DNA from: Mauremys mutica
Lineage: Eukaryota > Chordata > Testudines > Geoemydidae
Length of the DNA: 64,000 nt
Direction: 5' to 3'
NCBI RefSeq assembly: GCF_020497125.1
Contig: NC_059089.1
Span: forward strand, 27,425,282-27,489,281
Shown piece after piece: positions 35,236-48,355 of the stretch. Position numbers and translations under genes: made by a program. The first letter of the stretch is position 1. Each line of letters opens with the position of its first letter. Below the pieces are notes generated by a model. That model was not told the origin of the DNA. It made no database searches and saw only the letters and a list, made by a program, of their open reading frames with translations.

Positions 35236-37489
35236 TCAGATGCAAGCTGCAAACACAACATCTCTTCTCTCTCGCACATGCACCCATCTCTTCAGTGAGA
35301 AGGAACAGCATTAAATTGCTACTTCAACTCTGTATTGCAGAGGCGTAAACTACATATTATATAAAGAATTAAAAGAATCACTAGCAACGTGCTTTTCTCA
35401 ATCCCTGCAGTCCTACAGTATATTAACAAGAGTAGATGATAAGCAATAATGCTGTACGGCAGAATATTAATAAAAAGAATAGTGAGACAATAAGCTTGCT
35501 TGAAATATGGAAAACAGGCCATGTCACATTGAAACCTTCCCTAGCCCCCTCACCTCTTGTTTAAACACATGATTTATTCCTTTTTTTTCAGCTGCAGTAT
35601 TTATACAGCTGACAGAAGCAGAACACAGAACTTTATTTCAAGCACTTATTTTTGGATTTTAAAGAGTCAGCCTTTTCAATGACAATTACAGAGCAATACA
35701 TGTCAATAACACTTTTATTGTGCTGTGTAACAGGAGGCAGAGTTCAATCCATCACCCCAGAGAGGTCTGGCTGCCCCCAAATCCTCCTGGAGGAGCACAA
35801 GGAGGAGAGATCTAGTTTTTATGCCCAACATCACCTTGTTCTACACTAGAAGCACTCAGTGATATTTTAAAGAGAGGCATGTTAGCTAAGATGGAAACAA
35901 GTAATTGGTTACCCTGAGAACAAAGAATTTATGTTGTGGTGTGAAGGTCTCTTGAAAAACACCATAAAAAGAACTGAGCTTCTCCATGAAACAGAGAAAA
36001 TTAATAAGAAAGCCCAGCACAAAAGGTGATGGGCTACACAGAACACAAACCAGAACTATATGGTGGAGCTACTAACCTAACCATACGACAGCTTGTTCCA
36101 CGAGGCCTGCTCCACTACAGCAGCCGGCTGGAGCATTTGCAGGTGCAGCACATTGCGTTCATGCTCCATCAGTTAGGGCTGCAGCCTGATTTCCTGCTTC
36201 AGAAAGCAAGTGCCAACTGAGACATCGCTGATTTCAGAAAGAGTGAAACAAAATGGTCTCATGCCCCTAAAAGGAACCCCAGCAATTTGGGGCTATATGT
36301 GGTTAATAAAATGGCAAGTCTAGTTATCTTCAAAGTTTAGTATAAACACCTAATGGCTAGTTTGTGGAAAGTATTTGTATAATCAGCAATACAGGTGATG
36401 CCAGGGTTTATATCCTCTGACAGGTGATTTACAAAACATTCCTTTAGAAGGTTGCATTACAGTATTATGCTCATGTGCTTCCACATCCACATTATACTGT
36501 TCACGATGTGAAATATTAGTTCATTGAAACAATCAACTGGCACTTTGTTTTGTTACTATTCTGGCCAGATGGAATTTATGAATTGTGAGGGATGGATTGA
36601 TTTCCATTTCCAAGAGTACTTAAATATGTGATATACAGTTCTAAACCCTCTTAATGTCACCCTTGGTCATTCAGAGATCAATACAAATTTCAATATTTTT
36701 ATATTTCTATATAAAGAACATCTGAAGACAAATGAGCTCTACTGTACCTTGTAGAATTCAGATAGCACGGCCTCCTACGAACAGCTTGGTTATAGTCAAT
36801 TCTTTTAAATAAGCCTTGCCTGCCCTTTAATGTATATGGTTGAAATGAATATGTTCTGCTCCAGCCCAACATCTCTGGCATTTCCCTTCCCTTCCCTTCT
36901 TCTGAGATCCCAGAGAAACGAATGAAACGTTAAACACTAAAGAGCCCTAAGCATTCATGTCTGGACAGCCAATCCCTCAAAACTGGGAGATGTTCAGAGC
37001 TTGTTTGACCCAACAGGAGTCAGCACTATTACCACCACATTTTCATTGTATCCCCTCAGGTTTGATGAGGAAAATATACTAGACTCATACAAATGGCTAT
37101 TTACATATGTTCTCTTTAAAGAACATTCTATTATTATCCTGTTCACATTCTAGAGCTGAGACATGCTGTCAAATTTCATTTCCTGGAATGACTGTGCAGT
37201 GCCATGAAATTTTGAAGAATTTCAGTTTACACAATGGTTGGGAAATTTTTCCTAGAATTTCTGGAAAATACAAGTTGTGCTTGGAAAAATGTATAAAAGC
37301 TTTGTAAAATACATCTTGCTTCCATTCACATAAGAGAAAGAAGCTTTTCATTTTGACAGAAAAAGACATTAAGCCCTTTTATGAGGAACAATTTTTCACC
37401 AGTTTTACTTTGAGTAGAAATGTTTTTCCCCCAGAGTTCAGATGTTACCAACAACTGCCAATTTTACTCTTTTTAAAATTATGCACTAT

Positions 37490-37585
37490 CTGAGCCTAAC
37501 ACAATGGTGCCTTCATCCCTGACAGGGCCTTTAGGAGCTACTACATGCCAATACTGTAGTATAATAATAATAAGAATAATCTGGA
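37490..37585 (+). repeat. ancient interspersed repeat tail
   Basis: 'GAGCCTAACACAATGGTGCC', 'GGGCCTTTAGGAGCTACTAC' and a terminal (AATAAT)n match the widespread amniote tail 'GCCTAGCACAATGGGG...GGGCC..TAGG.GCTACTGTAATACAAATAATAA'. The parent family was not resolved. Confidence 0.55.
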
Positions 37586-38219
37586 CAGCTCTTCAGTTTA
37601 TTTAACTGGATGTAGTCACCCATCCTGGAAAGGTGCATCTGTTAGAATGAGAGTCAGATTTCAGAAGCAATGACAACAACAGAAATTACGGGTGAAATCT
37701 TTGCCCCACTGGAGTCAATGGCAAAACTTCCCCTGTTCACTGCAGTTGCCAGTAGGTCACCCGACACAGCTGCTGTAAAGTACACCTCATGACAAGGAGG
37801 TGAGGACAACAGAGTTTAATATGATGCCCACTAATACAAAGTTTAAACAGGCAGCTGTACTTTTTTCTGGTTTATTCATTTCTTTTGGGGACTTGCATAT
37901 TCTGAGACACTTTCTCCATAACTCAGGCCCTTTACATTCCATTACCGTCTGTTTAAGGAAACATTATTACAGTGGGAGCCTCCTCTCCAGGATCCGTGAA
38001 AGCAGAGCTGCAATTAAGCATGTGCTGCATGTGACCATTTTAAAGTCACATTGTGTTAGCTATTTACACATGGGGAATTTTTTCAGTTTTTATCCTTTCA
38101 GAAATTATATCAAAGGCAGAAATCTAATAAAGGCTTTTGCATGAACTATGAAAACCGAGGTGGAACCCAGGATTGCCCAAAACCTCTTCACCAGCAACCT
38201 TGTTTTGGAAAGAGATGAT

Positions 38220-38660
38220 AAATAAATCAAAATGCACTAAGCAGTGCTTCCACATGGCAATCGCCTCCTTCATTGCGTCTGCACCTCATCAATCACGCTA
38301 TTGTCTGCTTGAAAGGCGAGCCTTGTAAATGTCATATCCACTCAAGCCCAAGGAGAAGCGAATCAAAATGCAGCAAGGAGTTTTAATTGGATAGTGTAAT
38401 TAAACTAAAAAACCCCAGCAGACTAGCTTTGACAGAATAGATGAAGACCCCTTTTAATAGGGCTACGAAACATATTTGTTAAAAGGATGAGGCAATGCAC
38501 GTCCTGATTGGGCTCCAGAGTACTTTTATGAGAAGGCTATTCAATAACGGATGTATTTAATGAGTTAAAGCTAAGCTCTATTTTGTACTCAGGCAGGACT
38601 TTATCTTACCGTACGCTAATACATCACAGGGCTGAATCTATTAATAAAGAGTTACCCTTA
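38220..38660. promoter_or_regulatory. candidate conserved non-coding element in MAPKAP1 intron
   Basis: A 440-bp unique block with clustered homeodomain/PBX-like motifs (ATCAATCA, TGATTG, TTTAATTGG, GTGTAATTAAAC), no open frame and no repeat. It is the most enhancer-like stretch in the window by eye. MAPKAP1 lies near developmental regulators such as PBX3 in amniotes, so it could act on a neighbour. This is inference. Confidence 0.4.
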
Positions 38661-41600
38661 AATTAACAATCCACAGCTACAATATTATAACTTCGTAACT
38701 ATAACCTGATATATATCACACATCATGAACTGCTCACCGCAAACGCAGTCTCCATTATTTGCTATAGTAAATAGTTGTCCAGGCCAGTCATTAATTCATA
38801 GGCATGGACAAAATCCTATTTGCCTTGCAACCAGCCACTTTCTCTGGTGGATCAAGCTTTACACAATTAGTGCCAACCCTACATGGGGTGACCTTCTGGC
38901 ATTGCCAGTGGTACAATAAAAGCAGCATCAACCTCTGACCTACAGTATGCCGCATACGGATAGCTCTGATTTTTAGCCACGTCCCCATCTAGCCTCCAAT
39001 GATTTGAGCCCACAGTGTCCTGCAGACACAATTACAACTACAAAATCACGTGTACTTATTCACACCTGCACTTGCACCCATTTAGATCTCTACCTAGCTA
39101 TTTTATGGGTGCAAACAATTGTCCATGTTGAATTACAATTGCTGTTATTTCTTACAGTTATAGTCTTCTCAAGACTTCCTCTCAGCTGAGCCTACCTCTG
39201 GCTCATCTGATCAAAAAGCTATTGCCTTGGATCATGTATTGTGGGTGCCGTGTTATCCCTGGAAAGGACCACAACTCTGGTAACCAGCAAATAAGCAATA
39301 TTGTATTCACAGCAACGTCATTCACAAAACAGCTCCAGGAATTACTCTCGCTCCACTGAAGGGATCCAGGGCCCAGTGTGCTAGATATTAGATAAACTTG
39401 CTGACAAGGTGCTGGGTGCAGATCTGAGCACAGGATGTTCATGGCAAGAATGCACTGGCTAAAAGAAATCGTTCAAACATTCCATTCCATTTAAACAAAA
39501 GTGAGACGCTGTTTAGAACTCTGTGTTCTAAAAGAACTGACTGGGTGCTCTTACACTTGTTTAAACAAAATATTCTATATGTTTTGTATTAAGGTTTTTA
39601 GTTCGTCTTCTAATCAGTTCTTTCATAATGCAACAATAAAATCATTAATTTAATATTATGCAATGTATATAATCTGGAGGAACATGATACTGAATTAAAA
39701 CATCCAATACATTTAGCTTTAAATGAAAACTCTATAAAAGCATTTCAGCCATCAATTTGGCTATCACTTACAGCCAGTACGAATTCTGCTGGAAAAGCTA
39801 TTTTCGTGCAGATGTGGAATTCAATGGGAAAGACTGACTCGTGTAGCAACATCAATCAAAATGTCGGCTCTCTTGGCAGCTATCCACAGTAAGGCAGGGT
39901 CAAAGGTCACAGGATAAAGAAAAAGCCAAGCTCTGGTTCAGCTCTAATATCTTCTCGCTAGAAGTCTTGCAAAGGTACCTACCCCCTTCTGTATCAGGCT
40001 GCTTTCATTAATCTTCTTGCCATCTTCTTTAACTAGTCATGCAGAACCGCTCGATAGCAAGACATAGAATGGGGAGGCCGTATGTCTATTACCGGGTTAA
40101 CATTCTGTTAAGCCCCAGTGCAACAATGGAATAGGAATCTAAAGAAAACCTTAAACTGCAGGGTTCAATGCAGGCAATTAAATTACAACTTGAAATTACC
40201 AATATATTTGTGACCTACAGAACAGAATGCTTTTGTTTAACCCACCTTAGCATTAAGGCTATTCGAGCTAACAAGAGCGATTCTTCTAGTTTAATAAAAA
40301 ATAGGATGATAAAGAATCATTATTCAGTAGTTTGAATTTAATTAGCAAATGAAACAGATTTCTGCAGATCTTGGCAAGTACTTAGGAATGGAAAAAAGAT
40401 TCATTCAATTTGGAGACCACAGTTTTACCAGACTAATTTATCCTCAATTCTACCAAAAGGCCTTTCTTGAAACTAATAATCCCCTCAAAACTTCGGTGCT
40501 TGATCAATGTTTTCTTTCTGCAGATGTTGTGGTAACCTGGTAACCCTAAACCTTAAGAGAAACAGCAACAGCATACATCGATCACAACCCACACTTTGTC
40601 TGTAGTGCACTTTTTAAAAATAGGCAAGGGTCTGTGGCACTGAAGTTTTACCTGTGTTCAAATAATGTAAGACAATAACATAATCAAATTTCCTTTAAAT
40701 TACACTATTGCAAGGGGATATAATTATATTAAACCTATTATGTTGCTTCCTTAAGACTTTATATTATGTACACTTAACTGAGATACAGAGCTCTCTTCAG
40801 CTATAAAAATGACAGCTACTTTATTAAGGTTTAAATCTTATTTCTTAATGATGGGATGCTTCCTTTCAAGAGTAAAAACCTGCAGAATCTTTTGTGATAA
40901 TCAGACTGAACTTGATTTAAACAAGCACTTTATACAGTGTTTGCAGATTCTAATGGTACTGGGTTTAACTAGTAAGGCCATTACCTCTCTGTTTGAATTC
41001 AAGAGGCCTGACTTAATTCAGAAATAAGACACTAACGCTAGCCTAATGCAAGGGCACACAACAATTCTCAGACATACCCAGCACTAACAGCCAACTAGAT
41101 ATTGAAACTATTTCAAAACAAATATATATTTGCACATTGACTTTAATTAGATGCAGCCCTAAGTTTTGTGAACTTGTGATAAGAAGTTTCAACTATTTAC
41201 CCCAACTCCCAAAATTCATCTGTAAATATTCAAAAACTTGATCTCCAAAGTTCCACGTCCTTTACCACTCACAGGGGTATGGCTGTAAATCTTCACTGCA
41301 TGAACTTACTTGACAGTGAGACATTTGAGTTTAAAGGAAAGGAAGCTATACTGCCCTCCCACCCCCTTTATACCCCATTGCTATTTTCAAAGAATTCTCT
41401 CTGGAAACTGTAGGGTCTCCATACTCTGCAAGACGCAGTAACCGTACCCATGTTAGTTACCTGCATACTTCTGGGAAATGTTTGCATACATCTTCAGACA
41501 CACTGATCATAATGACCAAACTGCTTTGACAGTAGCACTCACATTAACATGAAAAATTGGCCATAGTTGGAAGTTTCTGAAAAACATCTCTTTCTGTTCA

Positions 41601-42048
41601 GAGATATGACAAGTAAGTCTAGCAGTGCAGTGAACAACTTCATTATAATCCAACTGCTAATGTCTCCAGAGAGCAGTCAGTTTAATAAAACATCCAGTAT
41701 GTTTTCACACAATCTAACTGCAAGGCACTGTACAACCACTGTTATATGTTGCAGTGCGCTTCTGAAAGACTAGATGGAGCACGCTTGTGTTACAAGAGAT
41801 AAAAACATGGAAACAAAATATATTGCAGAACTCAAAAACCTTATCTTTTCTCAGCCTCTCGTTCGTTGTAATAATTCATTCAAGGAAGCCCCAAGAATAA
41901 TTTTTGATGTAAACTCTGCTACAAACATATATCACTATGCTGATAAAAATCACAGGCAAAACTTAGGAAATACAGTGAGTTTCATTCCTTTACTCTGCTA
42001 AAATAACTTTTGGTCTTTTAAAATTCAATAGATACTGATCTGCCACTA

Positions 42049-42131
42049 AGAGTGCCCCAGAATGCATCATCCTGGGATGTCACACCACAAGTCTCTTGTA
42101 TTGCCCTAAAATAATGCATTCTGGGGCATCT
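42049..42131. repeat. 83-bp imperfect palindrome
   Basis: Left arm AGAGTGCCCCAGAATGCAT (42049-42067) and right arm ATGCATTCTGGGGCATCT (42114-42131) are inverted copies with one mismatch, separated by 46 bp. Could be a tiny MITE; no target duplication was identified. Confidence 0.75.
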
Positions 42132-43938
42132 TTACTGGACTTGGTAGAGGTGCAGATTTCAGGAAGAAGAAAAAGAATTATTTTCACCCTTTAAAAGTAG
42201 ATAAAATTGTTGGGATTGTGATGTGAAAGAGAGAGAATCAAAATCTCCAATATTGCAAAGGTGTCTTTGCTATCTCCCATCCGCAGCCTTTCCTACTTCA
42301 ACGTCTGCTACTCCAAGCCATCCTCTTGCTGGTTCCTTACTTCTCTGGAAGGAGTTGCAGTTTGTTGTAGTTGGGCACAAGTGTCCCTTCCAGCAGCAGC
42401 ATGTGCTACCTCTGCAGTGCTGACAGTCCCCAAAGACTCCCCCCATCATTCCAACTGCAGATCTTTTGGATGCAAACGAGTTTAGGGACATATGACGCCT
42501 CCTAGGCTAATGTGGTATCAAGGCCATGACAAAAACCTAGACTTTCAGGACTGGATTTTTAGATACAGCCTGTTTTTGGCCGTGTGCACAATTTTGAAAC
42601 CACATTTTTTTTGCCATTGAAATTGTGGGTGCAAACCCACAAATATATTATGAAGCTGGGTTGACACCTGGCTGAAAGTCCAGCCTTCGAGGATTTTGTC
42701 AAGAATCTCACATTTTGTCACACCGTTGCTGACTGGCCAATCTTGCTGCTAAAGCTCTGCTCTGGAGTACTCTGAAGATAAGGCTAGGCAATTTCAGACT
42801 GCTCGGCCACTAAGGAAGCTGTACCTCCGGATCACACTCACACGGAGTACAGTGACAACTTGCTGGAGGGATGCGGGAGAACGATTGCCTTGACCAGAGA
42901 TACAGAAACAGGGGAGGCAAATGAAGTGGTGATTCGAAGGATAATATTAGCATAATCTTTAATAAAATCTGTGCACCCACAATCTCATCCCTCCAAAGTA
43001 ATGTGACCAACTCATTACCCTAGTAAATGCACATTATGTTTTCTCTATCTCACTGCTACACTAAGGGTCTTTTACTACCCTCAAACAAAGCATGTATGTA
43101 CTAACATCTATAATATATTTAACTTCTTTGTCGTTTTGCATCGTTATAATTTGGGGTCACTATCAACAACTATCTATTTTTTGCCTGTGCACAAAGAGCT
43201 TGTTGTCCTGTTAGTTCTTTTAATCATCGATGGTACAAATACTACAATGCAGCATTCAACCAAAACATTCAGGCCTTAAGCTCAATCCAGACCTCACTTT
43301 GCTGTCTGGTGAAACACTGGTGTCCTATGCATGCTTTCCGGTTACCAACGAAATCACTTACTGCCCTGGTTCTTAAATATGGCCACTGTTTTGCTGAAAC
43401 TGAATTCTCTCAGTCAGGTCATGCTCTCAACTGTACTGACCCCAGGACTGCAGCTATTTTGGGATGTGCTGATGTGCTGTGTACATTTGAGATTAAAATC
43501 TACCTCTAAGAACATGTGTTCTTTAAATTCATTCAAGCTGCTACCCAAAGGCTGCTACAATAAAAGTTCAAAAGCAAGTGCAATAATGTTGGGAAATGTA
43601 TCACAGCCAAGGGGTTAAACCTTGGATCACAGGAAATAGCAATTTCCTGATGGAACACTACTGGTGGCTACTGATGTCAGGACAAGAAATACTTAAACGG
43701 GGTCAGACCTTCAGTCTACAGTAAGTAGCACTGAAAGGCCCTCGTTAAAATGATATCTGTACATAACACCCTCTACTATAATACAACCAAGTCCAATATA
43801 AAGGAATTTCATATAATGAATAAAACACACCTATGGAAAGGAAAGGACAGGGTGGCAGTATATTCTCGTGGCACCTGGCACATACAGCGGGAGAGAGGGA
43901 GAGAGCAGAGAACATAAATAAAAAGCACTACTACTCAC

Positions 43939-44076
43939 TTGGGCTTTTTTCTTCCGCAAGGTCACAGGCGCAGAGGAGTTCAGAATCGATCGAAATGGGT
44001 TTCTGCTTAATCCAAAACTTAGTGCTGGCCTTCTGATTAGTAACAGGGTCTATCTCTACCTTGTCTCCAGAGATAC
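43939..44076 (-). CDS. MAPKAP1: MAPKAP1 (SIN1) exon, PH domain
   Basis: Encodes the start of the SIN1 PH domain. The acceptor ATTCTCAG ends at 44077. Two bases complete a Gly codon, then 45 codons follow: [45 protein letters not shown]. The donor is CCCAA|GTGAGT at 43939/43938, leaving one base of a Ser codon for the next exon. It agrees with mammalian SIN1 except for Glu where I recall Asp in 'IDSxLLCA'. Confidence 0.98.
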
Positions 44077-47000
44077 CTGAGAATCAGAGGGAATAAAAAG
44101 CCACAACAGTGGACTGTGTAAGTGATTTCACATCAACCATTTGACACACTTTATAAATCGTACGTAGGATCAAAGTATATTGTCCTTTTGGGCTTTTCGA
44201 AAGAGCAGGAGTGTTTGAAGCCAAAAGCAAAGTAATTATCAACCTGTATACATAACCTGTATGGCGCCCTCCTCGCTTGCTAAAAAAGCACTATAGCAAA
44301 AAAAGAAGCGTCAGGAAACACATTTCACAAACGTAAGCACAGCTGTTCTGAGAGCAGCTGCTAAATGGATTATAAGGTTTATAGAAAGACGCACCTCCTG
44401 TGTTGCTTTTTTTAATCACCACTATTATATATATTTACTATCTCAGAAGACAACAGCCATTGGTAGTATTTGTTTGCTATCCGAACAGATTCTTCCAAAG
44501 GAGGATGTCCAGTCCTGGAGATTGTGTGCATTTTTACACTTCTAGCAATTTAGAGCCAACCCTAATTAGGCAGCTTTGAAAGCAAGTAATGGGCTCCGTT
44601 GCTCCTGGCACAGAATTTGCCTGTTTATGGGCATGGGCTTCCCCAGATGGCTGCATACTACACTACTATGTGTCTAGGTGAACCGGATACACACACAGTA
44701 CATTAACACTTCAGGGGAAGAACATGGAACAGAGAATCCTACAACAGACAAATCCTGAGAGTGATTGTAGAAAATGTTAACTATATCATCACTTCAAATT
44801 TTATTTCTGAACTTGTGAAAGAAGGAGCAAGGAGAGTTAACACTGTGCTGGAATCTACCCTGCAATACACACTGTAATTTATGGCAGTCTTTATCACAGT
44901 ATTACAAAGTAACAGCCTTGCTGTGCTGCACTGAAGAGTACAGGAGCTCATTGTTTAGTTTACAATTACAAGTCTCTGTTGACATGACTGAACAAGCCTC
45001 TCAGTATCCCTTTCATAGGGAGACCTGTGTGGAGCCTTAAAAGTAATTACATTTTTAGGTCATGAGTTATAGGTCAAGGTCACAATGAAATAGGGAAAAT
45101 GGAGCAAGCGAATAAAAAGTATTTAAAATAATAACATGTTGCTGCTGCTTCTCTGGGAAACTACAGAGATAAACGTTTCCCTTCTAAGGCCTTTGGTTCA
45201 GATACTTTGGAAAATGCTATGCCAGGTTTGGCTGGAGTGTAAGGAAAACTTATTTAAACAGGAGATAATAAAAGAAAAATATGATGGTAGGTTAAATCTA
45301 TCTAAAATCTCTACCTCTCCCCTCTCAAAAATGAAACCCCAATTGATACCTAAAAATCCGTTTCATTTGTACTTTATTCAATTATAAAACCAAAATGCAC
45401 AGACAGCAAAAGGCAGATGCACAGAGCATACATGTTGCTACGGTCCTTTGCACAAAATGTAAAGTAATCTTTGTTTTAACCCTGTTCATTACAATATGGT
45501 TTACAGAATGCCACAAACAATTCTTACTTTTTGATTTAGCACATGCATCAATTTGTCCTTAAACATCCCTCACATCAGAGATACCATATTTCAATTAGGC
45601 AGAGTGTCAAGAATTTAATTGATGCTAGAAGTGTTAGATCTAGATAATTTGAGCAGACTGAAGCTATATCAGGAGATCCACTTTATTAGAAGATTCCACT
45701 CCAGAAAAATTGTATAACCCAGTTTTATTTTTTATTTCAGTGTTATCAATAATTGGCCAAAATCTAGACATTTTCTGCCTCTCAAAGAAAATTATATTTG
45801 AAGTTGTTGATGAGAGTTTTTATTTTTATGCTTGAAAAAGTCAAGACAAGTTCTACAAAATAAATGTACAAATCCTTTTCTTCCTCCCTGCCTAAAGCAA
45901 ACAAAATATCATCGCTACTGGAAACAGCTTTTAAAAATTTCATTCTATGGTCCTGCAACTCCAGAATTCACAGAGTCAATATTGTTAATGTACCTTGTTA
46001 ATTTGATAGGATTTGTCAGGTAACTCCACTGGAAAATTATATAAAACTGTTCCAGATGAACAGATGATAGTGACATGAATTAAAGTGATAGAACAATAGT
46101 GGAATATAAACCAGAAATGACACCCAAAGTGGCTGTTGATTTATTGCCATACTGAGTTTGGTTCTGGGCTTCCATGTATATTAGTGCTACAAATCTGGGT
46201 CCATTTAGCAGAGAGATGCTCATACATACATCACCAGCTCCTGCTCCAAGCCAAGGTCACTCCCCATTGCATCAATCTTTTCAACAGAGGCTACTTCACA
46301 ACCCATGGATTTTGTAACCATCTCAGATGTAACAGACTTTCCTCCTCTTTCATCTTTCCTTTATCATGTAAAATACACTTTAACTTCTATTATTTTTATC
46401 TGCAAATTGTTGCTGTATACTTCATCTATTATTTCTGTATCTCGGCATCATTTGCTTTAGCCTGCACACATCCACAGGAGCACATTCTTTGTCAATGCTG
46501 TCTTTTTGTGTGTTACTGTGCTCCAATATGCATGTATTTGAACCCAAAATCCATGGAGTATTAGCTAGTTCATAAAGCTTATGCAGTTTCTGCTTTACCG
46601 TCTGAATTAGTCACATTCACAATCAAGTTAAATGTATTATTCCTTTCATGCAGCTATTTTATCAAAACAAATGGTACAGCTACAACAACCCAGCACTACC
46701 CTTGTGTTCTTGCTGTTTTCTTTGCTAGGGTCTGGAATGGGCCATTTTAATAACATACTTTGCCAGCAATAATTTTTCAAATCAATATGCCTCCTTTAGT
46801 TTTGATAACATAGTGCACAAATAAATACATCTTTTCCTTACTGCATGCTGGAAACTGAGTAGAAATGTTGACAATACAGTACATGTGCATTATAATGTGA
46901 CACAAGTTAATCATAAAACCCCAGACCCTGTGACTGCTGTGACTAAAGCTTTCAGCTCTAATAAAAGGTCAGCCACAGAGTGGTCATTTCTTCCCTCTAT

Positions 47001-47177
47001 ATTTATATAACTCCTTTTAGCATAAGAATTACATGCAGGTGTATACACTCCTGGGCATTCCTCTCAGCTCTCTGGATAAAACCAGAACCAGATTCTCTCA
47101 CCGGTCTTACAAGGTGCAGTGTTTCTCAGAAAATCAAAGGAAAGAATACACAGATACTCACAAAACGTAGCTTATAG

Positions 47178-47518
47178 CAGGGGGTCTCAACCTTTTTCTT
47201 TCTGAGCCTCCCCCCCCCCCATGGCCCACCTGTGCCACAAGAAGTGTTTTTCTGTATGTAAAAGTCAGGGCTGGCATTACAGGTAGCAAGCAGGGCAAAG
47301 GCCCGTGGCCCCAAGCCACAGGGGGCCCCCCGCAAAGCTACATTGCTCAGGCTTTGGCTTCTGCCCCGGGTGGCCGGGTTCAGGGCCCTGGGCTTCAGCC
47401 CCATGAAGTGGGGCTTTGACTTTCTGCCCTGGGCTGCTGCGAGTCTAATGCTGGCCCTGACTGGCGGCCCCCCTGAAACCTGCTCGTGGCTCCCCAGACC
47501 CTTGGTGGAGAACCACTG
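47178..47518. mobile_element. non-autonomous hAT transposon (341 bp)
   Basis: Starts CAGGGGGTCTCAACC and ends TGGAGAACCACTG, the classic hAT non-autonomous termini. It is flanked on both sides by the 8-bp duplication GCTTATAG (47170-47177 and 47519-47526), the length expected for hAT. The interior is GC-rich and non-coding. Confidence 0.95.
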
Positions 47519-47766
47519 GCTTATAGTATCACCATTGGCCACCCTGCTTTACATAATCAAAACTGCTCCTTTAAAATGTTTATTTCCTTACTGGTGGCTT
47601 TGTACAGGCAGTTATAGTAAAAAAAAAAAAAGGACTTATTGACAAGTACATTATTACAAATATAAAGCTATGCAATTTTACACATGGGCATTACTCCATA
47701 GCCAAATTTCATAAACTTTTTCAGCAGAGCAGATATTACACTACATGCAAACACATAGAACCTATT

Positions 47767-48355
47767 TGTGACAGGGTGTATAGACCCCACATTGCTAAGG
47801 AAGGTGCCAGACAGGCCTTGTGTGCGTGGCTAGCCCTGCCCCTCTGACCCTGTTAACCAGGTATGGTAGGGAGGGGGCCTTTAAAAGGGAGGAAACTGCA
47901 GTCAGCTGGAGGAAGAGATCACCCTGAGCAGGAAAGTGCTCAAGTGACTCCTGAAGCCACAGGAGGGACTCCCACCCAGGATCTCTCTGCCCCACTCCTA
48001 CATGGAGTGCAGCAATCCCCCAGGGTAGGCCTGACAGAGCAAACCTGATTCAACAGCCCAGCTAGAAAGACTCCTTGAAAACTGCTACACAGACAGCCCT
48101 GGAGTAAGATGGAACTGTTGGTCTTTTTCCCTTTGATATGGCTCTGGGGAAAAAAAACTATTTTTGAGTGTGCTGGGACATTTACCTTTCCTTTTGATTC
48201 CCACATCAGAAGAGACTTAAGAAAACCCCAAAGGGTGATATCCTCCTCGTAAGAAATAAGTAACTGGGGCCAGTGTCTAAATCACCCAGTGAACATAACT
48301 GGGCGAGGCCAGGGTCTCCCACCATCTGGGAGAAAAACCTACGGGGACACTTACA
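47767..48355 (+). mobile_element. solo LTR of an LTR retroelement (589 bp)
   Basis: Begins TGTGACAGGG and ends ACTTACA (TG...CA). It is flanked by the 5-bp duplication CTATT (47762-47766 and 48356-48360). A TATA-like CTTTAAAAGGG lies at about 47879, which sets the orientation. No coding sequence is attached, so this is an LTR-LTR recombination product. Whether it comes from an endogenous retrovirus or a Gypsy-type element cannot be told from the LTR alone. Confidence 0.85.

Larger units (their letters stand above)
35236..43938 (-). other. MAPKAP1: MAPKAP1 intron, part between Harbinger and exon
   Basis: AT-rich intron DNA. Supported contents are an ancient repeat tail (37490-37585), a MITE-like terminus (about 37689), a candidate conserved element (38220-38660) and a small palindrome (42049-42131). 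No extra coding exon was found. Confidence 0.5.
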
